Below are positions 6,162-10,520 of a stretch of DNA of 10,520 nt, in pieces. The stretch spans positions 1 through 10,520 of the forward strand of contig CAIPRZ010000145.1 in assembly GCA_903867585.1 (NCBI GenBank). The letters are read 5' to 3'. The DNA is from an uncultured Chlamydiae bacterium (GTDB lineage: Bacteria > Chlamydiota > Chlamydiia > Chlamydiales > Rhabdochlamydiaceae). The position numbers were made by a program, and so were the translations under genes. The notes beneath the pieces are model-generated. The model ran no database searches. It saw only the letters and a list, made by a program, of their open reading frames with translations, and was not told the origin of the DNA. Position 1 is the first letter of the stretch; every line of letters starts with the position of its first letter.

Positions 6162-8240
6162 ATAGAAGTTTGTTGTGAACCTGACGTTATCCGGAGAGCG
6201 ATGATAACCAATCTTTAAATTCCAAGAACCACCGATGCTGAAATTGACATCTACATTGGTACTAACATAAGCCGGTTCTGTTTTACGACCCCAACCATAG
6301 TGACCACCCATTTGGGTATTTACTCTTGGTGATAGTCTTAGCATGAGTTTACCAAGGACTGTTTGTCTTTTATCAGATATTGGGGTTTCTAAAAGCTCTT
6401 CATCAGGTCTTGTGACATCAAGGAAGAAATTTTCATAATTACTTTTTCTCCAGGCATAAGGACCTCTATTGCGATATTCAAGAGCAAAGGCAAAGTCTTT
6501 GGAAAGGGTAAAAGCGGTTTGAACATTGATGTAATCAAGGTTTTTGGCCCCTTGGTTATAAAGGGTGTAGGCTTTTAAGAACCATCGAGAAAAAGTGGCT
6601 TCAAAATTGGCTCCATAAAAGGCAACGATTTGGGGATAGTTAAGACTTTTACAAAGTGAGATCACAAAAGCATCCGCTAATATCTCAAAGGGATAATGCC
6701 CAAAACGGACATTTTGACGAATACCGGTTTCAATACAGTTTAGTTTACTCAAGCCATCATCGATATAAAAATAGTAATGATCATCGCTATTTACCCAAGG
6801 CTTAGAATATCCGTTATAATTGAAATAAGGTTCAATCACATGGGATAGGAAGGGTTGGTTAGAGACAATCCGAAAGTTGGACTCAAGAGAATAGCGGTAG
6901 GATAATTGCCCAAGCTTCATGTTTTCTGGGCTATTATTATAATAAATACCAAGGACTCCCACTTTTGGAATGAGATTGAACCCTTTTAGTGAGATCGGTC
7001 TATAAAGTTCATTTAAGGTCTGCATTCTAAATGCATGATAGGGGGTAAAATAGGGCTCAAGACCGATGGCATACTTATATTTAAGATAGGCCAAGCTAGC
7101 GTCGCTATTGGCCATAATACCAGAAGAGCCAAGGTCCTGGGTTCTGAGATTTAAATAAAGCTTGGGCCACTCTTCAGTAATCGATTGGAACCTATTTAAA
7201 CAGGGCTGAACACTAAAGCGGACAATTACATCCTCTTCTTGTCTTGTAGCAAATAAATAGGACCTTTTTTCGGTATTGACCACAAAATCATCGGATCTAA
7301 AATCAGAAATCATTTTTTGGTCAGAAAGCTTGTCGTAACTTAAATAAACCATCGATTTTTCATCTTCACCGGTATGTTTAAATAAACCTTGGAAGCGATA
7401 CCGTTTTGGACCATTTTCTTCAGGAACAATGCGGTCGTTAGCAAAAAAGTTACGCGTTAAGAATTGGGTATTTTGATTTGGGTCTTTATAAATGGATTCA
7501 ATAGCTCCGCCAAAAGCGCTTTTAATACTATGATTGCCAGTACCTGCAATTCTATAGTCTCCTCTTAAGAATAAATCAAAACGCTCCGAGCTTATGAATT
7601 GATAGCGGACTGTGGCTCTTGGACCTATGCTTTTATCCCAGGTAAGTTTGTATTTGATCATCGGATCTTTAAGAAAACGGAGGCTGGCTTTAAATGTGGG
7701 CATCCAAAAGACAGGAATCTTAAAAAGTTTAAGTTTTAAGTTTTTAAGAGAAAGAGTTCTTTTCTTATTAACTTTCAAAGACGAGGAGTGAAATTGCCAG
7801 CTTGAGTTTAAATTAGCAGAAGTTGTGATGAAAGCATTTTGAGCCTCAAAGCTCCCATCAGGATTTAGAAAAAATTCTTCACCGCCTAAATACCAAAGAT
7901 CAACATAAGTACGACCATCATAAAGGGTTCCAGTGCCAGACACAAAATCATAGACAATAGATTTTGCAACGAATGGTTTTTGCTGGAAAACTATAAAAAG
8001 GTCCCCAGAAGCTTCAATGATTCTTTTAGGTACTCCATCTTCAACAGTTGATTTATAAGAAATATGCTGAGCTTGAAGTCTAAGATTCTTTCCTGAAACC
8101 ACACCCCCTTCATGGGTATGTAGTTGGCCATCAACAAATTGGGGATTTTTTAAATCGACGGTAATCTCGTCAGATGCGCTGTCTAGTGCAAATAAAAATA
8201 GAGGGGTATAAATTGCTAAAGACAACAAAAATTTCTTCAT
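6150..8240 (-). CDS. LptD-like LPS-assembly outer-membrane protein
   Basis: A protein of about 696 residues with a signal peptide (MKKFLLSLAIYTPLFLFA, cleavage probably just after) and then an OstA/LptD-type N-terminal region. In it GGVVSGKNLRLQAQHISY and IIEASGDLFIVFQQKPFVAKSIVYDF resemble the repeated beta strands that carry LPS through the periplasm, and FKIPVFWMPTFK marks the family's boundary with the barrel. From about 200 to the end it is a run of alternating polar and aromatic strands, as in a large beta barrel, closing with a WNLKIGYHRSPDNVRFTTNFYLSP-like hairpin (positions about 674-697). The first possible start is GTG at 8243; I prefer the adjacent ATG at 8240. It has only three cysteines, all in the barrel, so it lacks the N-terminal to C-terminal disulphide pairs known from E. 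coli LptD. It is slightly shorter than the ~780 residues of the E. coli protein. Role in LPS insertion is inferred from the family. Confidence 0.85.
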   Translation of the reverse strand: MKKFLLSLAIYTPLFLFALDSASDEITVDLKNPQFVDGQLHTHEGGVVSGKNLRLQAQHISYKSTVEDGVPKRIIEASGDLFIVFQQKPFVAKSIVYDFVSGTGTLYDGRTYVDLWYLGGEEFFLNPDGSFEAQNAFITTSANLNSSWQFHSSSLKVNKKRTLSLKNLKLKLFKIPVFWMPTFKASLRFLKDPMIKYKLTWDKSIGPRATVRYQFISSERFDLFLRGDYRIAGTGNHSIKSAFGGAIESIYKDPNQNTQFLTRNFFANDRIVPEENGPKRYRFQGLFKHTGEDEKSMVYLSYDKLSDQKMISDFRSDDFVVNTEKRSYLFATRQEEDVIVRFSVQPCLNRFQSITEEWPKLYLNLRTQDLGSSGIMANSDASLAYLKYKYAIGLEPYFTPYHAFRMQTLNELYRPISLKGFNLIPKVGVLGIYYNNSPENMKLGQLSYRYSLESNFRIVSNQPFLSHVIEPYFNYNGYSKPWVNSDDHYYFYIDDGLSKLNCIETGIRQNVRFGHYPFEILADAFVISLCKSLNYPQIVAFYGANFEATFSRWFLKAYTLYNQGAKNLDYINVQTAFTLSKDFAFALEYRNRGPYAWRKSNYENFFLDVTRPDEELLETPISDKRQTVLGKLMLRLSPRVNTQMGGHYGWGRKTEPAYVSTNVDVNFSIGGSWNLKIGYHRSPDNVRFTTNFYLSP

Positions 8241-8247
8241 CACTCAA

Positions 8248-8269
8248 GGCATCTTTTTTAAAAGACACC
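8248..8269 (-). other. Hairpin-forming sequence before the lptD-like start
   Basis: Read on the minus strand, GGTGTCTTTT and AAAAGATGCC can pair along nine or so positions if G-U pairs are allowed, with a loop of about four bases. On the plus strand the same sequence has two mismatches, so the RNA structure favours the minus strand, the direction of the lptD-like gene. It ends seven bases before the ATG, without a following T run. It could hide the ribosome-binding region, but the promised start of transcription near 8264 would cut its 5' arm. Confidence 0.25.
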
Positions 8270-8270
8270 T

Positions 8271-8300
8271 ATTGTAAAACATTTAGCTATCTAGAGCCAA
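8271..8300 (-). promoter_or_regulatory. Probable sigma-70-type promoter for the lptD-like gene
   Basis: On the minus strand TTGGCT (8300-8295) and TACAAT (8276-8271) are separated by 18 bases, 4/6 and 5/6 matches to the -35 and -10 consensus at an acceptable spacing. Transcription would start near 8264, leaving a leader of about 23 bases before the ATG at 8240. It sits just downstream of the stop of the preceding minus-strand gene (8308), so the lptD-like gene probably has its own transcript. Confidence 0.5.
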
Positions 8301-8307
8301 GCATTAG

Positions 8308-8808
8308 TTAAAATGCTGAGTGAATCCCATCATAGTCGATATGGTAGCTTAAAAACTTTGTTGTAATTTCATCGCCTGAAATTATGGACTCCCATGAAGC
8401 CTTGAAAGGAACCTGAACAGGACCATTTGGGGTAATAAACAGTAACTCGCGAACAACATCTTTTCGTAAAATTAATTTATCATCTACAAAAGAAACATTA
8501 TTTTTATCTGCTATTCCTTGTTTTGTAGATTTAAAGGCCCCAAAAAACACATCTTCAGAAAGACCATATTTTTCTTTTAAGTTAATTAAAGTCTCTTGAA
8601 TTTTACCCCTAAAGCTTTTATCAAGATCGGCATCAAAAGCTTGGGTTGAACTAAAAAAAGCAGCTAGGGCCAATTTTAAATTTTGATAAGAACTATCTTT
8701 ACTTGACTCATTGATTACTGTTAATAAATCACTAAATTGGCTGGGAACAATAGATTTTAAAACAAAATTGTTCTCTTTAAAATTATCATCGATAAAAAAT
8801 TGATCCAA
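8308..8808 (-). CDS. Hypothetical protein without ATG start, possible truncated paralogue
   Basis: This 166-residue acidic soluble-looking protein contains no methionine codon at all. The frame is open from 8877, but the only usable start near the front is TTG at 8808, with no Shine-Dalgarno site. I do not recognise the family. No signal peptide or membrane segment is visible. The middle part looks helical (residues ~65-100, IQETLINLKEKYGLSEDVFFGAF) and the end looks strand-rich (LLFITPNGPVQVPFKASWESI, then YHIDYDGIHS). By eye the last ~100 residues line up with the C-terminal region of the other unknown protein at 9489-10520, so it may be a copy that has lost its hydrophobic N-terminus. Its upstream side is directly next to the divergent methyltransferase. 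It is either expressed from a TTG start or is a gene remnant; codon use is like its neighbours and there is no internal stop. Confidence 0.55.
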   Translation of the reverse strand: MDQFFIDDNFKENNFVLKSIVPSQFSDLLTVINESSKDSSYQNLKLALAAFFSSTQAFDADLDKSFRGKIQETLINLKEKYGLSEDVFFGAFKSTKQGIADKNNVSFVDDKLILRKDVVRELLFITPNGPVQVPFKASWESIISGDEITTKFLSYHIDYDGIHSAF

Positions 8809-8847
8809 TCTATAGGGTAATGTTTTTTTACCATGAAGAATTAGGGT

Positions 8848-9492
8848 ATGATAAGAATAAAATATGACTTTTATATGTTATTAACTATCAGCGCTTTAAG
8901 TGACTTTTTAATTATTTTTAAAAAAAAGCGACTTTGGAGACCCTTTTTGGCTTTTTATAAAGCCTATTTTGGAAAAAATATCTATCGATTGGGGGATAAT
9001 TTGGAGTTTTCAAAAAGGGAAGGCTATACCTTTGGTGAAACCCCCTTAAGAGTTTGGGACCAAATAGCCACCTACCTAAAAAAGGACTCTTTATTAGTAG
9101 ATCTTGGCTCTGGCCGGGGAACAGGGCTTATGTACCTTGATCAAATCTATGGGATTAATTCTATCGGTTTTGAGGGGCTTTACCCTTTTATAGCAATAAG
9201 TGAACCCTTGTTTAAAAGATTAGAAATGACAGGGATTAATCTTGTACATCAAGATTTATGGGATATCAGCCTACCTAAAGCCGACGCCATCTATTTAGCC
9301 GGTACCTGTTTATCAGATGAGCTTCTTACTGATTTAGTCCAAAAAATAAACCAAGCTAGACCTAACTACATATTTTCTATAAGTACAACACTTGAAGAGT
9401 ATGGGATTTGGGGCTATGACATCGAAGAAAAACAGATTCGAATGCCATGGGGTAAAACTTCGCTTTATATTCTTAAAAATCGATCGCTTTAA
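8848..9492 (+). CDS. Class I SAM-dependent methyltransferase with hydrophobic N-terminus
   Basis: A 214-residue protein. Residues about 7-24 (FYMLLTISALSDFLIIF) are hydrophobic and followed by KKKR, fitting a membrane anchor. Then FGETP (62-66) precedes SAM-binding motif I, VDLGSGRGTG at 84-93; GFE with Glu109 would hold the SAM ribose. D136-L137-W138 and IYLAGTCLSDELL (148-160) follow, and the C-terminus has the pattern MPWGKTSLYILKN. From memory, the GETP, DLGSGRG and YxAGTC combination marks an uncharacterised bacterial family in the DOT1 / FAM173 (ATP-synthase c-subunit lysine methyltransferase) neighbourhood. That would suggest a protein-lysine target, but no substrate can be read from the sequence. 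The ATG at 8848 has AGGG only one base upstream, which is too close; the ATG at 8875 (205 residues) is an alternative but would cut into the hydrophobic stretch. It lies between two unknown proteins and overlaps the stop of the second by four bases. Confidence 0.8.
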   Translation: MIRIKYDFYMLLTISALSDFLIIFKKKRLWRPFLAFYKAYFGKNIYRLGDNLEFSKREGYTFGETPLRVWDQIATYLKKDSLLVDLGSGRGTGLMYLDQIYGINSIGFEGLYPFIAISEPLFKRLEMTGINLVHQDLWDISLPKADAIYLAGTCLSDELLTDLVQKINQARPNYIFSISTTLEEYGIWGYDIEEKQIRMPWGKTSLYILKNRSL

Positions 9493-10520
9493 GATCTTTT
9501 TTCATGAACATTTAAGATATACTGGGTATTGGATAGACGATCACCTTTAAGGTCATAATCCACCTTCATTTCTAGAATTTTAGAATTTTCTCTTTCAGGA
9601 TCATCCATATCTATAGGATCAAAGCTTACTTTATGTTGAGCGTGAATAGATCCGTTTTCATCTATACTATAAATATGTTTAAAGGTTTCTGGTTTAAGTT
9701 GCAATCCTAGGTTCATCTTGCTAATGAATCCTAAAACGATGGGATCTTCCATGTTTACAAAAGAGATTTGATTTATAGTGTTTAAAGCATTTTGAATCAA
9801 TCGTGTGCGATCAGTGTTTTTCGGTAACTCTTTTGTCATGATTCTAACAAATTTTTCAATAATTTCCTGAGGTGTTTGTCCTGGACTTTGCGTTTCTTCT
9901 TGAGTGATAAAATTTATTGTAATTAATTCACCATTTTTTCGTTGTAATTCAATATTTGACCGAGGCAGATCCTTAAAAACCTGATTTTGTATTTGATAGG
10001 TTTGGCCATCTACAGTAATTGGGGTAAATGTTTTAAAACCATCACCACCCAAATCCTTAGATCTTTCAAAATAATTATCGCCTTCAATTCTTTTCATGCT
10101 TTTGTTGCCCTGAAAAACTTCAAAAAGCTGATTTTCAGTAAAATTTAAAGAAGTAGGGGGAAATTGTCTTTCAGTACTTGCTATAAAAGGCTGCTCAGTA
10201 TCGGAGCTAGAATCTGATGCATCTGATAGGCGGGCTTCTTCTAGTTTCAAACTTTCGCAAAGACTTTTAATTTGTTCATAGCGTGCTGGGGCATTTAATG
10301 AATCTCTAGATCTTCCAATATAACCAAAAATAGTTCCAGCTACTCGATCTATTTTATTAGCTCTTTGATCCGAGCCCACCATGATGCTAACGGCATTAAA
10401 AGCATAACCTTTTAATCCTAAAACAGCTTCTGTGAGCATGGCAGAAATTCCAATGATTGCAAGGGGGACGGCTGCCAAAAATCTTTGTACGATGCTTAAT
10501 TTGGTTTGATTGGTATGTGG
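9489..10520 (-). CDS. Hypothetical membrane-associated protein, N-terminus beyond window
   Basis: The frame is open to the right edge, giving at least 343 codons. The TTG at 10478 is only an internal candidate, since the codons upstream (encoding KLSIVQRFLAAVP) continue naturally into the hydrophobic stretch. The true start is therefore probably outside. Two hydrophobic segments near the visible front (AAVPLAIIGISAMLTEAVLG and YAFNAVSIMVG) are followed by a short acidic serine-rich linker (LSDASDSSSDTE). A soluble region of about 220 residues comes next, with a helical stretch (IIEKFVRIMTKELPKNTDR) and a strand-rich end (VSFDPIDMDDPE, MKVDYDLKG). I recognise no known domain. An N-terminal membrane hairpin with a cytosolic or host-facing acidic tail is a layout found in many lineage-specific chlamydial proteins, but this is only an analogy. 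The C-terminal ~100 residues resemble the protein at 8308-8808. Confidence 0.7.
   Translation of the reverse strand, partial: PHTNQTKLSIVQRFLAAVPLAIIGISAMLTEAVLGLKGYAFNAVSIMVGSDQRANKIDRVAGTIFGYIGRSRDSLNAPARYEQIKSLCESLKLEEARLSDASDSSSDTEQPFIASTERQFPPTSLNFTENQLFEVFQGNKSMKRIEGDNYFERSKDLGGDGFKTFTPITVDGQTYQIQNQVFKDLPRSNIELQRKNGELITINFITQEETQSPGQTPQEIIEKFVRIMTKELPKNTDRTRLIQNALNTINQISFVNMEDPIVLGFISKMNLGLQLKPETFKHIYSIDENGSIHAQHKVSFDPIDMDDPERENSKILEMKVDYDLKGDRLSNTQYILNVHEKRS

Noticed and set aside
8300..8317. Inverted repeat AGCATT / AATGCT around the stop of the unknown gene, as a terminator
   Set aside because: The stem is only six base pairs with no following T run on the minus strand, so an intrinsic terminator is not supported.
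8816..8832. Inverted repeat GGTAA / TTACC in the 39-base divergent gap, as an operator
   Set aside because: Five base pairs around a run of T in AT-rich DNA is expected by chance; no promoter elements are placed sensibly around it.
1..10520. CRISPR array, tRNA or rRNA genes, transposase or phage modules
   Set aside because: No regularly spaced repeats, no tRNA-like cloverleaf or rRNA signatures, and no mobile-element protein motifs were seen in the short gaps or the reading frames.

Overview
The window reads as a piece of a low-GC genome from the phylum Chlamydiota, most likely an amoeba- or protist-associated 'environmental' lineage (Parachlamydiales-type) rather than Chlamydia itself. Support: a Tlc/NTT-family nucleotide transporter (typical of energy-parasitic chlamydiae, rickettsiae and plastids) next to glycolytic tpiA, xseA/xseB, secG, def and an LptD-like outer-membrane protein. 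The divergent tpiA / xseA-xseB arrangement also occurs in Chlamydia, as far as I recall. The first ~180 bases do not fit: they are about 54% G+C and carry a membrane-protein reading frame on the minus strand, and they abut a chlamydial-looking rRNA methyltransferase that has lost its front two thirds.

Layout. 1-~180: foreign-looking segment. 188-547 (+): C-terminal part of an RlmI-like 23S rRNA m5C methyltransferase. 4573-537 (-): probable operon xseA - xseB - nadK - NTT transporter (exonuclease VII, NAD kinase, nucleotide transporter), the first three translationally overlapped. 4639-6161 (+): tightly packed tpiA - secG - def. 8240-6150 (-): lptD-like gene with its own credible promoter. 8808-8308 (-): a short protein of unknown family with no ATG. 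8848-9492 (+): membrane-anchored-looking SAM methyltransferase of the 'GETP / DLGSG' type. 10520-9489 (-): a second unknown protein, with a hydrophobic N-terminal part that runs off the window.

How they fit together. Most genes are housekeeping: DNA repair (XseAB), NADP synthesis (NadK), glycolysis (TpiA), protein export (SecG), N-terminal maturation (Def), LPS export to the outer membrane (LptD-like) and host nucleotide acquisition (NTT). The less ordinary part is 8308-10520, where two unknown proteins that look distantly related by eye flank a methyltransferase. I see no CRISPR array, tRNA, rRNA, transposase or phage gene. All gaps between genes are under 100 bases.
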